NCBI GenBank assembly: GCA_022575985.1
Contig: JAKSXM010000231.1
Span: 26,078,501-26,142,500 of the forward strand
Length of the DNA stretch: 64,000 bases
Reading direction: 5' to 3'
Origin: Anagrus nilaparvatae
Lineage: Eukaryota > Arthropoda > Insecta > Hymenoptera > Mymaridae
Shown one piece after another: positions 1-11,889 of the stretch; within the stretch, counting starts at the first letter, position 1; every line of letters begins with the position of its first letter. The position numbers and the translations under genes were made by a program. The notes under the pieces were generated by a model, which was not told the DNA's origin, did no database searches, and saw only the letters and a list, made by a program, of their open reading frames with translations.

Positions 1-1392
1 TTCATTACATAGATTTCGCCCTTCGCTTATGGTACGAACTCCGGTTAAAATATTATCGACGTATAAATCCTTTTTAAGGACCCTTGCCGCCTCAGGAAAG
101 TTATGCTTTTCGTCTTCGGCAAGCTGATGCAAACATCTTATTGCAAGATATGGAGAAGATGTTAATCCGAAAGTAACCGTATTTAACGTGAATTCCTTGA
201 TCTCCCCGTCAATTTGCCATAAAACTTTTTGGTATTTCCGGTCTTCCGGACGTATTAAAAATTGTCTGTACATTTTTTCAATGTCTGCCGTTATCACATA
301 GTTATGTGAACGAAACCGCAACAATAAAGTGAATAAATCATCTTGAATTGTGGGGCCGGTCATCAATACATCGTTAAGTGATTTCCCGGAAGTAGTTTCC
401 GCGGACCCGTCGAAAACTATACGTGTTTTTGTTGTTGCACTTTCCTCTTTTATGACGGCATGATGAGATATATAAAAACCATCGAAGGTTAGTGCAGTAC
501 ATATTGACATATGCCCGAGTTCAAGATATCCCGTAAACTCATTTGTATATGTTTTTTCAAATTCTTTATTTTTTGCAAATCGTTTTAATAAATAGTTTAA
601 CCTTTTTAGTGCTACATTTTTGGACTCTCCCAACTCTTTTTCATAATTTTCCTTAAACGGAAGCGCGACTACGAATCGGCCTGATTCGTCGCGGGTAGTA
701 TATTTTTTAAAATGCTCTTCACATTTTAACTCTTCTACAGAAAAATTATTTTTTTCGTCACACTCTTCTAATTGCCAGAATCTTTCTAGATCAAATTGCA
801 CATCGCTCAAAAAACATTTTGATTTTTTCATGGTTTTTATGGAACTAATTTCTCCTCCTATTATCCATCCTAGTTTCGTTTTGTGCAAAAATAAATCGCA
901 ATTATTTTGCGACAAATTAATTTGACCCATGCAAAAAAGTGATAGTGTTGGACCCGAGCTCAATAACATGTCGATCGGTGCAGGTTTATGAAATTCAGGA
1001 TCTGCTAATTTTAAGCTAGGATGGATATTAAGAGATTCGCGAGGTATGTGTTCGCTTGGAGCAAAATCAGTAATTTTCGGTATAATATGAAATATTAGCG
1101 TTTTTTGAAAACTGCTATTGAGTGATTTGAATGTGACATTTATGCAATTTTGAGCTATAGTTTGCATATTATTTAATGCATCGATGTTCAATGAGCATTT
1201 TTGCATGCGTAAATTAAGTTTTTTAGCAAAGCTTTCCGTTATAAAATTAGCCGATGCGCATGTATCTAGTAAAATTCTGGCTGAATGTAGCTTACGTTGA
1301 CTATCGTAAACATTTATTTTAGCACTTGTCAGTAAATGAAATTTTGAAGTGGTTTCACTTAAAAAGCAACTTAAAATATTTTCTTGCGATAG
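1..1392 (-). CDS. pol: BEL/Pao retrotransposon pol, 5' part (protease and reverse transcriptase), open at the window edge
   Basis: The minus-strand frame from base 1392 down to base 1 has no stop over 464 codons and runs out of the window. It begins immediately after, and in the same frame as, the gag stop codon. A retropepsin-like segment with LLDTCASANF lies near 1245-1272 (catalytic Asp codon 1264-1266, DTC where many retropepsins have DTG). It is followed by the BEL/Pao linker and the reverse transcriptase: motif A TADIEKMYRQF (Asp codon 283-285), a DGS block near 405-420, and motif C at 52-63 read as YVDN instead of the usual YVDD. RNase H, integrase and the 3' LTR must lie left of the window. 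No frameshift or stop is seen, so the copy looks young. The family call is from recognised motifs; no search was run. Confidence 0.88.
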
Positions 1393-1395
1393 TCA
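1390..1395 (-). promoter_or_regulatory. Possible stop-codon readthrough site (UGA-CUA) between gag and pol
   Basis: Read on the minus strand, the gag frame ends UGA and the next codon is CUA, after which the pol frame is open for 464 codons without a frame change. UGA followed by CUA is a well-documented leaky context in animal and viral readthrough genes. Its use here is inferred. Confidence 0.6.
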
Positions 1396-2628
1396 TGGTT
1401 CCGGAGGCTTAATAACAGTAGTTGTATTTCTGCATAATAACGTGTTATGTTTTTTGCTGCAAATTTTGCAATCTCCGAATTTGCATTTTTCTTTATGAAA
1501 TCTCAGACAATTATTGCATAAAGAAGCTTTTTTAACCAATTCAATTCTTTCATTAATTGACATTTTTAAAAATGAATCGCATTTGAACAAAGGATGAGAT
1601 CCAGTTGAACATGCGATACATTTTCTTTCCGTAGTTACAAAAACTTGAGTCCTTTTTTTAAAATCAACCTTTTGAATTTTGGGATTTTTAATATCTTGAT
1701 TGTTTAGTGCCGGTTTTTCGCGGTTGCGTCTTGATAAACGCGCGGCTGTTTTATATATGAAATCAGTCATTTCCTCGAATGTAGGAAAATCATCAGACTG
1801 CGTATTTTTATCCCATAAATCAAGAGTCGAAGGGTCAAGTTTTTGCTCTATTAATTGTACAATTAGTTCAGATGGTAATACTACGTTAAGTGTATTTAAG
1901 GATTCTATATGTTGAAGAGCGGAATCAATTAATTTAGTTAGTTCTGTGTAATTTTCTTTGTTAATTTTTGGCAAATTCATGAGTTTATTTAAATGGCTTG
2001 AAATTAAAATTCTTCTATTTTCATAAGCCCTCGTTAAAATATTCCACGCACGCTCATATATACTATCATCTATTTCTAAATTGTCTATTTTTCTAAGAGC
2101 CTCATCTTTAACTGAAGTTAATAAATATTGATATTTTTCTAAATTTTGTAGCTCCGTTCGCGACTCGATAAAAGTTTGAAATTTATTTTTAAACGAAGAC
2201 CACTGTTCATAGTCACCATTAAAAGTAGGTAGCGAGGCAGGTGGTAATTTTAATTTATTTCTATTTTCCGTATTTATAGTGCTTTGTGAACCCGATGTAC
2301 TTTGTCGTGATTGTGTCGAAAGCGATTGCTGTGATGACAAAATTTCTAATAAATAAGTTTGCGCTTTGCTCGATACTGAAAAATATTTATTTTGCACCGA
2401 ATAACGCTCGTCTAAATTTTTTGTCGTGCTATCTAAAGCTCCGAGTTCGTCAACAATGTTATCGTATTCCGAAAAAAGAGCCACTATTCGTTGTAAACGT
2501 ATTTGTAATTCAATGCCGTTAGTAGGTTGATCAATAAGAGAATCTATATAAATTTCAAAATTGTCAATTTGGTCTTTTATGTTATCGCGTTTTTCAATAA
2601 GATAATTGATACGCTCAATGTTTGCCAT
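1393..2628 (-). CDS. gag: BEL/Pao retrotransposon gag polyprotein
   Basis: This is a 411-codon ORF starting at the ATG at 2626-2628 and ending at UGA (1393-1395). It would form the capsid and nucleocapsid of the element's virus-like particle. Residues 1-100 are charged and probably coiled-coil. Residues 133-143 carry LPTFNGDYEQW, the LPxFxG...W motif of the DUF1759/BEL gag core. Residues 337-399 hold three Cys/His zinc knuckles, C-x2-C-x4-H-x4-C (337-350), C-x2-C-x3-H-x3-C (371-382) and C-x2-C-x3-H-x4-C (387-399), as in BEL/Pao gag. Pol continues in the same frame after the stop, so Gag-Pol would need stop readthrough. The ORF is intact, which suggests recent or ongoing activity. Confidence 0.9.
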   Translation of the reverse strand: MANIERINYLIEKRDNIKDQIDNFEIYIDSLIDQPTNGIELQIRLQRIVALFSEYDNIVDELGALDSTTKNLDERYSVQNKYFSVSSKAQTYLLEILSSQQSLSTQSRQSTSGSQSTINTENRNKLKLPPASLPTFNGDYEQWSSFKNKFQTFIESRTELQNLEKYQYLLTSVKDEALRKIDNLEIDDSIYERAWNILTRAYENRRILISSHLNKLMNLPKINKENYTELTKLIDSALQHIESLNTLNVVLPSELIVQLIEQKLDPSTLDLWDKNTQSDDFPTFEEMTDFIYKTAARLSRRNREKPALNNQDIKNPKIQKVDFKKRTQVFVTTERKCIACSTGSHPLFKCDSFLKMSINERIELVKKASLCNNCLRFHKEKCKFGDCKICSKKHNTLLCRNTTTVIKPPEP

Positions 2629-3072
2629 TTTAACTGAATTCGAATTTTTATATATTTGAAAATGAAAATAAAATGTAAAAGCCAGGTAAAATTTTAAGGT
2701 AAAATTATGAATGTACTCACTTTTAAGATAGTAAAGTTGTCTGTAGCTGAAAACGTATCGTGGTTATGAATCGAATGAATGAATTTTCCTTTGCTTTTCT
2801 TTGCGCTGCAGTTGTCGTCTTTTTCTTGGATGTTGAAATTTCGAATTTTTTGTAGATATCGTATAAATGTTTGCTTATTTTCGTATCTTGTCGTATTTAT
2901 TGCACTGAATGAATGAATATACACACAATGCACAAGTTTACACTTAACTTTCGTATAGATTTTGAATTTTTTTTTGAACAAATAATTCGTATTAAAATTA
3001 ACTTGTTGTTTGATCTCACTTTGATTTGGACTGTATTTTTTAACTTTGTTCGTATCCGGCTCGAAGGACCAA
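2629..3072 (-). mobile_element. BEL/Pao untranslated leader with possible primer-binding region
   Basis: The stretch upstream of gag has no plausible gene. On the minus strand, the complement of 3051-3071 reads TGGTCCTTCGAGCCGG..., beginning with the TGG expected of a tRNA primer-binding site and resembling leader sequence of insect BEL elements. If so, the 5' LTR would begin just right of 3072. I could not fix its far end because the partner LTR is outside the window. The 156-codon minus ORF at 2897-3367 overlaps this leader, matches no family I know and is probably fortuitous. Confidence 0.4.
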
Positions 3073-3859
3073 TTTTATGCACAGTAGTTGCATATATCCT
3101 TGACCAAATTAATGGGAAAGGATGAATTTCGTAGGTTCTTAAAATGAATACGAATATTTGATTTAGTAAAATGACGTATATTATATAAGTTAAATGTGTA
3201 TAAATGATATTACATGCGACAATGCTACAACTTAAAAAGCCGAAAAGGAAGTGTTTTATAAAATTCAATTTTTGTGTAGTTTTTCTGAAATCAGCTTCCC
3301 ACCATTTACTCTTCCAAATAAGTAGGAGAAAATTAACAAATTTAATTGGCTTAGAAACTGATCTCAAAAAGAATTAAAATCACATGATTTTATGTCTAGA
3401 AAATATTAGCCATCTGTACATTAAATAAACAAAATTGAATCGTGAGAAATAAAATACATTAAAAAATTAATAAATTTATAACAAGTGGTATCGGATGTGA
3501 AACATATTTTAAAAGTTAGAATTTTTATGGATAGAAAACAGATTTTTTCTATTTACAAATAACATCAGTTTACATATAAATTAGTAAATGTAAGTAATTT
3601 ACATGAAAAAATCTATGCTTAACAGATGTACAGGAAATTCTGATTATAAATAAAAAATGATAAAAAACATAATTAGTCGCTAAGATTTTAATTATTACAG
3701 AAATAAAAAAGACAAATAAAATAAATAAGTGAGCGACTGTCCAGTACAGGTTAATAAAAATAAAAAATAATAATATATATATATACTTAGAAAAATATTT
3801 GAGCAATTAATAGAAATATTTAAAAGTTAATATAATTTTTAAGTTTTCTTCTCAGTGAT

Positions 3860-4200
3860 CAGAAAGTTTTCACCACTGATAAAAAATCCGGACAAATTTG
3901 ACCCCTTCCCCTTACTTTTTAAGATCTGAAATACCCCCTCCCTACACGGAGAAAAGTATTTTGTATATTTTACAAGGTTAATTTTAGTAAAACGGGGTTA
4001 GTTTTAATTACAAAAAAAATTTGTAAATTTTACAAACATGAAGTCAGAATATTGTAATTCTAACTATAAACATGGTTATATTTACAAAATATTTGAACAG
4101 AAAATAACAAAACTTTATAATTTAAACATAACCAGCAATTTTGGTTATTTTTAACAGTTATTTTTCTCCGTGTATAAACATGTTCCATGTTAAAAGAAAT
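3860..4200 (-). repeat. Poly-C/G dispersed repeat fragment, split by MITE copy 1
   Basis: Left of the MITE is ...gaccccttccccttac... and ...aataccccctccc. Right of it is TATAAACATGTTCCATGTTAAAA. The two halves join into the same order found, reversed, at 40021-40095, showing one repeat copy interrupted by the MITE. Confidence 0.65.
3945..4172. mobile_element. 228 bp Tc1/mariner-like MITE, copy 1 (tip CACGGAGAAAA, TA target)
   Basis: The termini are CACGGAGAAAAGTA and its complement TTTTTCTCCGTG. TA flanks both ends (3943-3944 and 4173-4174). A second copy of exactly the same length lies inverted at 41585-41812. There is no coding capacity, so it must have moved by a transposase supplied in trans. 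It sits inside a copy of the poly-G/C dispersed repeat, and the empty site is visible near 40030. Confidence 0.85.
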
Positions 4201-5373
4201 ATTCACCCATATAATAAAAAAACATTTCTTGGAATTTTATGCCATGTATATTTTGTTAAGCCTAAAATATTTTGCTTTATATTAGGTGATTGAGAGCAAT
4301 TCTTATGGGAAATTAAATTTTTAGATGAAAGTTACCCTGAATGGTAAAATTAAGAGGGTTAATTTGTTTATGTAGAAATCACCCTTGCAATATTGCTAAT
4401 ATACCTTACTCTTGTAATATTACTATGCAAAAACAATGACAAAGAATTCAATAAAAAAAATTTAATAAATTATATCGATATAAAATTTTGCATAAAAATA
4501 AATAGATTTACAGCTGCAAAACAAAGAAAGACCCAGTTGCAAATAAAAATTACCATATCAAATGAAACCTTTTTATGCCTTAATTATATGGTTTAGGGTT
4601 ATTTGTAATTTTTCTTCAGGTGCTTTTAGGCTTAGAACATCAAAATTAATTTTGAAACCAATTACAGTCAAATTCGTAGGATAAGTAACATTTTTACTAT
4701 TTTAAAGTAAAACAGAAAAAAAGAATTTTTGAATTTTCTTAACTTATTTAATTAAATCTTCTTTAGTATCTAAGGAATTTGTATTAGAAAAATTTTAAAA
4801 AAAGTAAAAGTTTGTTGATAAACAGTATCACATTTAATAGATATAAAGAGATATATTTACACTATAAATATTTAGGTGTGTTAAAATATATCCAATACCC
4901 TGTTTGTATACTAGGGCGAACCCAACTACTTTTTCAGATTACAATTGATTATGTTGCCTTTATACAGACAATTTATTGATTTTATTAAGGAGTGCTACTA
5001 TCAAAGGTTTGCTAATGTATTTGATACCATAATTATTGAAATATGAGCTTTAAGAGATTTTTGTTTACACGGGGAGTGTCTTTTGTTAGGAAAACCGATT
5101 TGCTATTAATTTTCAGGATGGGTTTTGGTATAAGTTGTAAAAACATCCCCTCCAACCCTCAGTTTACCTATGGGTATTTTGGGTCTTAAAGTCTAAGAAT
5201 CTCTTTAATAAAAACCTCAGCTTGTATTTGTAGGTTCCAGAAATCTATTAATATAAATTGTGGGCATCATATATTTTGTATCACCAAAACCTGTCCTTAG
5301 CTTTTGAAGCAAACTCGCTTCTCAAACAGTTGACACTCCCATTGTTAGTTTTGTTAATTATTTATTTTTTCTC
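4200..5373. other. AT-rich stretch, no gene seen
   Basis: Only short chance ORFs (for example 4393-4596) without recognisable motifs. No inverted repeat or RNA gene was recognised. Confidence 0.6.
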
Positions 5374-5375
5374 TA

Positions 5376-6046
5376 CACTGCAAAAAACAACTCCGGTGAT
5401 TTTACGAAAAAATTTGCAATTTTTCGACAAAAATCGAAAATTTACTAATATTTGTTTTGCGAAAAAATAGTAAATTAACGATTTAATTTTTCGTAAATTT
5501 TCGACAAAATCGTAAATTTACAACTATGTCGTAATTTTACGATTTTTGTAGAAAAATCTCCCATTTAAATTATAATTGACTCATCCTGCTTTTGCTTATA
5601 ATAACTTGTTCGTCCAGATTACCCTTTTTTACGTAATTAAAAACATTTTTTATTCTTAAAATATTAATAATTATATACCTATTTGCTAACAGAAATGTAG
5701 CGAAAAAAAAAGTATTCATCTTTTCTCATGGTGTAAAATAAAAAAACATTATTTTATGACTCTAAATGGTTTGCTATGCGTTTTTAGGTACAAAAAATAT
5801 GGCTTGTAATTTCACAACTGTTTGTCGCAAATTTTCGATTAAAATTTGCAATTTTTCTACAAAAATCGTAAAATTACGACATAGTTGTAAATTTACAATT
5901 TTGTCGAAAATTTACGAAAAAATAAATCGTAAATTTACTATTATTTCGCAAATTTACAAAAATTAGTAAATTTCCGATTTTTGTCGAAAAATTTTCATAA
6001 ATTTACCAATTTTGTCGTAAAATCACCGTTGTTGTTTTTTACAATG
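5376..6046. mobile_element. Foldback MITE, tips CACTGCAAAAAACAAC, copy 1 (671 bp)
   Basis: TA flanks both ends (5374-5375, 6047-6048). The arms are long, built of repeats of TCGTAAATTTACGA-like words, and complementary; the left arm is shortened beside the copy at 53461-55047. No coding potential: the ORF at 5766-5966 is a by-product of the repeat. Confidence 0.8.
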
Positions 6047-6049
6047 TAC

Positions 6050-6919
6050 TTAATAATTAATCGATAAATAATAAATAGTAAAAGTTTATAAAATTATAAT
6101 ACAATATAATGCCATAAAGATTAAATCGATTTAATTTTATTTTCTTTAGTGGTTATTCAGTTTTTTTTAAGGTTTCATAAGAATCCTCATTCATGCTTTT
6201 CGTAATCGTATTTTCTATGAAAAATATTATGTTTTAACTTGTAAAATAAACTTAAAGATAATTTTATTTAGCTGGGTTTATTTTATTTTATAATAGATTA
6301 ATAAAAAAAAAAATTTAGAAAAAACAATCCATGAAAAAATATAAACTAAAAGTACTCTGAAAGTCTGAAAAATGTCATGAGTTATTTTTTAATGTCATAA
6401 AAAAAAAGTTGCAGATATGACTAATTACGAACACACATACCCACATATACTTAAAGTAAGAAATGGTACTAAAAAGATAATGAAATACCAAAGGAACCAA
6501 ATTCTTCGAGGAACCAAATAAATAATACTTTTGTCAAATTTTTTTATTTTTTAAAAGACAATGGACTAAAAAATTAATAAATAATAAATAAATTTGTAAT
6601 TAATATAGAAAACATACAAGCGTATATATCAAAAAAGTTATATAAAATAAAAAAAACAAAGGGATCAGGAAATGAATGTTATACACATAAATATAAGTTA
6701 TACGTAGTCTGTATATGTTGGATTGTATTTTTGGAAAAGCCGATTATCATGGCAATGCCATACAAATACATATTTAATACGGATGGATTTGTTTTTGTAA
6801 TTGTTAAAATTTGAAAGAATTGAGTTGCATGCATAAAAGTTGGGTATGTTCAGGTAAAATCGACGTGACAAAAATATTTTCTGTGATTGTTTTTTTGCGA
6901 AACATTATAGTTTTTACTC
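6050..6919. other. AT-rich intergenic DNA, nothing recognised
   Basis: Homopolymer A/T runs dominate. No ORF above background, no RNA gene and no repeat with clear ends were seen. Confidence 0.6.
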
Positions 6920-7140
6920 ATTTACGCCGGGGTAGAGACTTTTGGAAGCAGAAAAAAATTACATTTTGCGATAGTTAGATGGTTAAAAAAATATTTCCAG
7001 ATGGTAAAATTTGCTGCATTTTCCGATTTTTCTACTAGTTTTATTCTATAATCCCTAAATATGGCCTAAAATAGGGGTAAAGGGGTATTTTATTTTAAAC
7101 ATTTTTTCCTAATTCAAAAAGTCTCTGCACCGGAGTTATC
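6920..7140. mobile_element. Small MITE-like element, about 220 bp
   Basis: The left end ACGCCGGGGTAGAGACTTTT pairs with the right end AAAAAGTCTCTGCACCGGAGT as an imperfect terminal repeat of about 25 bp. A related terminus, acgccgggacggagagt, occurs alone at 46706-46722 in intron 1 of the ABCC gene. Confidence 0.6.
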
Positions 7141-7144
7141 TAAT

Positions 7145-9188
7145 TTGATATTTTAGATTCTTATCATTTTTTTAAAAATTAACCGAAATGTTGGTGTTTA
7201 TTAATATTGTGGTTATATTATATAGATTTATAATCCCATAAAATTTTCAGCGTATAATGTTTCTCACAGCCAATCAATACTATAAAAAAAGCAAAGGAAA
7301 AAAAAGCCTTGAGAATTTCTTTTAGTTCCAAGTAGTTCAAAAATGGAACTGGAATATAAAACTAATTAGTTTACATATAAAAGCTCATAAAGTACATTTC
7401 TAAGCCTTTTGGAATTAAATAAAATTTTTTTTTATGTAGATTTATGAGATTCTTTATTAATTAGCAAAAAAAAAATTCCTTATTTTTGAGTACTATTGTG
7501 AAACTTAAATAAAAAAAGTCAAAAAAAAAAATTCGCTATAAAATGAAATTAATGAAATAGCAAAAGCAGCCAAAACAAGAAAAAAAATGTTGCTCAGTGT
7601 AGTAAAATAAAAAGTGATTTTAAATTTCTAAAATCTTTTACTAAAATGTAAAAATTAGGTAAAATTATAAATATTTTTGTAAATAAACTATTATAAATAA
7701 GACCCCAAAATAAAAATAAAAATTGAAATGGACGTACTTGTATAGATAACATATTATGTGGTGTGAACACATAGATATTTTTGAAAACAAGAAATCACAG
7801 TAAATAACAACCCGTGATTTGCAAAATTTTTGGCTATATGTTGTATATTACATACATACAACATACCCAGCATTATTTTATGTTCAAGATATTTATCTCT
7901 TTTCAAATATTTTTCTTTTTTCTTTTATAGAAGTATTTATTTTTTTTTTTATATTTTATGTGCTTTTTTTCTATAAACAAAAATCTAATATAATACGATT
8001 TGTAAATTTAGTTTATTGTTTATCTCCCTACTCATTTATTGTGCATTTAAAAAAAAAAAAAAATCATTTGAAATTGAATTGGGTTTTAAATTGCTAATTC
8101 TTCTAATTCTAACAAAACAAAAATATTATTTGATGAATTTTTTTTAAATATGCAATATATTGGCTGCAAGTTTATTTTTTAAATTAGGAAGCCAATTATG
8201 TATCGTTACTAATGTCTTAGAATTTTGTTTCTGATTACGAAATAATTAATTATGATCCAAAGTTTTGAAGATTTTAAATAAAAGGGTCGTAAAACCATAG
8301 TCTAATATTCCAGATTGGTTTACAGAAGTCTCTTAGCTTACTCAAATGGATTAACCCAAAAAACATATATTATTGATTTCTTGGTGTACCAGTGGATTTG
8401 TGGAGACGGGCTTCTTTGAGCGAACTATATAAAATTTATCTAAACTGAATGCAACAGAGAATTTTAGCTGGATTGCTGATTCCTCAAACAAAAGAAATAA
8501 AATGAAATTTGAAAAATAATGTATGTAAATTTTACGATTTAAAATTAAAAAAAATATATATAATCAAATGCAGTTAAAATAAAGTTAAAAGTATAAATGT
8601 GAAAAAAAAGCAAGACAAAAAAAGGGTAAAATATATGCGATTGGAGTGTTTTACGAGGTTGTTTTCCACGTGCTATTTTTCGAATTAACATAGTTGAAGC
8701 AAGACACAAAAAGGAAGTTAAACCCTCGTTTTAGTGCACGCACATCACGCTTATTTGCATGTTTAAAAGTAAAATTTTTTTTTGGAAAGAGGAGGCGGAG
8801 TAATTGTTGCCTTAGTCTGATTAATTGACGCCTTGATTAATAGAATCGAATTTTTTTGTATTTTGCCTAGCTTCTTCTTAAAATAGACATGTAAAACAAG
8901 TTTTTAATAATTTTAATTATAATTTTTTAATTTTTATTGTTATCAAGAATTTCAGAAATTAAAAAATTATATTTATTTGCGATAATATCCCTATTTCCTT
9001 TTAAATCTTTTTATTCGTATTAATTTTATGGTATTATATAGACAGCTTAATAACCTAAAGTTTTTGGTATTTTAGCTTAATCTTTGTATGAAATTTATTG
9101 TTCGTAATATACAGTATTTTGTAATTATATATTTTTTGATTAAAAAAAATCGCAAAGAATTATAAAAAAGCTAAGGCTTTTTCATTTC
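7145..9188. other. AT-rich intergenic DNA, no gene recognised
   Basis: Long A/T tracts. The ORF 7819-8097 is low-complexity and hydrophobic only because of T-rich codons; no family features. No structural RNA recognised. Confidence 0.55.
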
Positions 9189-9719
9189 AGGCACGATCAC
9201 ATATTTATTGAGTATTTTTTCTTCACGAAACCTTGATAGGATCCACGCCCTCAGAAATCGGAAACTATTATTTATGATGAAATTTAGTCAAATTGGAGGA
9301 GGTACAAGTAAATACGATTTGAAAAATTGTGTATTCATTTTTTTTTGTTTCATGGATTTTTTCATGATATTTTACTTTTCCTTAATTTTTTTATATTTGA
9401 AATCGGTATTTTCGAAATTTCTCTGCAAAGACTGAATGAAATCACTTAAAATTGGAAACTCTGCAACTAGATCTGATTTCAAAAAAATTACTCAAGGGGA
9501 TTTTTGATTCATCGAGTAATTTCTGAGATCATGAGGATACACCTTTTTGTACATATATCCCTATTCACATCAAGGCAATATAAGCATTTAAAGACTTCGC
9601 ACCTGGAGACTAAGTTCCTCTACGAATTGGACAATTTAAAGACTTTTCCGTTTTTTGACCTAACAAACTTATAAGGCATGATTTCATCTATGAATTGCAT
9701 AAATAAGGTGATCGTGCCT
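9189..9719. mobile_element. TIR element, 531 bp, tips AGGCACGATCAC
   Basis: AGGCACGATCAC then TATTTAT at 9189-9208 is mirrored by ATAAATAAGGTGATCGTGCCT ending at 9719. Subterminal sequence is weakly complementary. The ORF 9208-9435 shows no transposase motif. Target duplications are not clear. Confidence 0.6.
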
Positions 9720-10440
9720 AAAAATGGAAATATTGTTATAGTTTCAATAAACGAATAATTAGCTTTTTTTAACCTTTAATTAATCTTTTAAATTAATGAA
9801 TATATTTTTTATGGAAAAATAAATATGAGAGAAAACTGACAGAATTATTAAATGAAAAATCAAGATAAAAATGTATAAATTCTTTGGTAAATTCTTGATG
9901 TTAAAAAAAATAATAAGAATTACATTTTGTAAAAAAAATGTATAAAAAGAAAATATATATAATAATAGATGTCAAGAAATGTAATTAAAATCAGAAGAAT
10001 ACTTTCTTATATTTTTTTTTTACTCTATTTTACTTTGGTTCAATATGTGTATGTGTAAGAAAATTACAACCCCTTATGAAAAATTGGTTTATCTTCTTTT
10101 TTTTATTTTTACACTTTTCTTATAATATATTTTTAATATTTCTTTTATATTCTGTCCAAATGTTAAAAATATTTCTTTATAGAAATCTGAAGCGTTTGAA
10201 ATTGCTAAATTTTTTAAATAAAGTATGATTTTAAACACTGATGTTTTGATGAGAAATTGAAAAAATATTTAGGTAAAAAAAAATTGAAGTAAAAAAATAT
10301 CAGTCAATTTTCAAAGTTTCTAACTTCAACTTAAAAAAACTTCCTATTTTAAAAATTTTAGACCCTCAAAATCTCAGCCTTCCAGTGTAACGTTCACTCT
10401 GTAAAGTCACCTGCAATTTTTTCATTATTTTATTCAAAAT
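9720..10440. other. AT-rich intergenic DNA, nothing recognised
   Basis: No ORF, RNA gene or bounded repeat could be supported. Confidence 0.55.
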
Positions 10441-10447
10441 TATATGA

Positions 10448-10650
10448 GTGGTTTTTAATATGGAATATGTTTATAGGGAATGTATATTGGGAATCTGAAA
10501 ATTAAGGGGAGGGGGGGTCAAATGGGTCTTTAAATAATTCGGATTTAGGGACTAATAATAATTTGGGTCAAGGGACCCCTTAGAATATTTTCGATTTAGG
10601 GACTTAAAATAATACGGGTTTAGGGAATCAGAATAATTTTAGTTTAAAAT
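10448..10650 (-). repeat. Poly-C/G dispersed repeat fragment with 'atttagggact' subrepeats
   Basis: Begins taatatggaatatgttta, then a GGGGAGGGGGGG run, then four loose repeats of about 40 bp containing atttagggac. Related copies lie at 40021-40140, 53930-54345 and 63660-63793. Confidence 0.6.
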
Positions 10651-11780
10651 CTTAAGATTTATTAAAGGTGATAATTTCAAATCATAAAAATAACCAATTG
10701 TATTGTAATCTTGCGTTTTTAATCATTGAACTGAGTTCAAAATTTTTGTCAAACTTCCATTTCTTATCTTCAAAGCTAAATTAAAAAATTTATGAATCTA
10801 ATCATATTTTAAATTTGCTTAGCTTGAATGAAAACTACGTTGAAACGCAGTGTATTCTATATAATTATAACCTTTTTTTACTATTTATACGCTAAATTTG
10901 TTTTACTTTAAATTCATAAAATATGTATACCTCAATTATGTTAGTTTTAATTAAAGTTTTCTATCTCTATTAAAAGAAAAGAAATTAGCTTATGTAAAAC
11001 AAAATATATACAAGTAAATATAAATGGAGGATTAAATTCAAAGTAAAATTTAAATACTTTGTTTGTACTCTCTTTTTTTTTGTCAATATATAAACCGAAA
11101 ATGTGCATCGACAAATATAATCTGTTTTTTTTAAACAAACGCGCAATACTATAAATTTTAACAAAAATAATATTCAAAAAAACTATTTTATCCCTTAGCA
11201 TAGCTACGTAGATTTAAATTTTTTGTAACAAATCTATCACTCTTTTGTTTTGTCAATTCAGATCCATAAATGTATAACAAATGTTTATTTTTTTATTAAA
11301 ATGGTTTTGTTTACTAAATATTTATTTTAAGCTCATATTTATTATCTTTGTATTCTTTATTATAAAAAATAAATCCTAGAATTGTTGAAACATTAAAATA
11401 GTTTATTTAGTAATTTGATTCAATATCTATTTATTATTAGAAAATCAATATATGCATAGCTAACTATAAATTATTAAGTCATTTTGAGGCCAAAAACACA
11501 GATTTTCAGGTGCCCACTAAAGACAGCATGCAAGAAAAAATTTATTGCCTGTTAGCGAATTAAATTTAATGATCCTTAACAGCAAATGTGTTCGTTTCCA
11601 CGTCAATAAATGATTATACAACAATGGTTTACTGTACGTTTTACAATCCATTTTTTTCAAAAACTAATTTTTCCAAAAAAAAGTTTTCCCGAACAATATG
11701 TTTTCCCAAAATGTTAAAAAAAAATTTTTTTCGTTTAAAATAAAATTTGGTTTTTTATTTTTAAATTAAATATCACAGAA
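10650..11780. other. AT-rich intergenic DNA, no gene recognised
   Basis: The ORF 10947-11201 has no recognisable motif and no supporting context. Confidence 0.55.
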
Positions 11781-11889
11781 AAGGAGTGTGTAATGGTAGC
11801 ACAATAACATACTCAAAATCTCATTTTTTCAAATTCTAATTTTGTGCTGATTTTAGAGTATGCAAGGTATTTTATTGCTGCAGTTACTA

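Noticed and set aside
2897..3367. 156-codon minus-strand ORF as a gene
   Set aside because: It overlaps the presumed leader and LTR of the BEL/Pao element, has no recognisable motif and is mostly T-rich hydrophobic codons.
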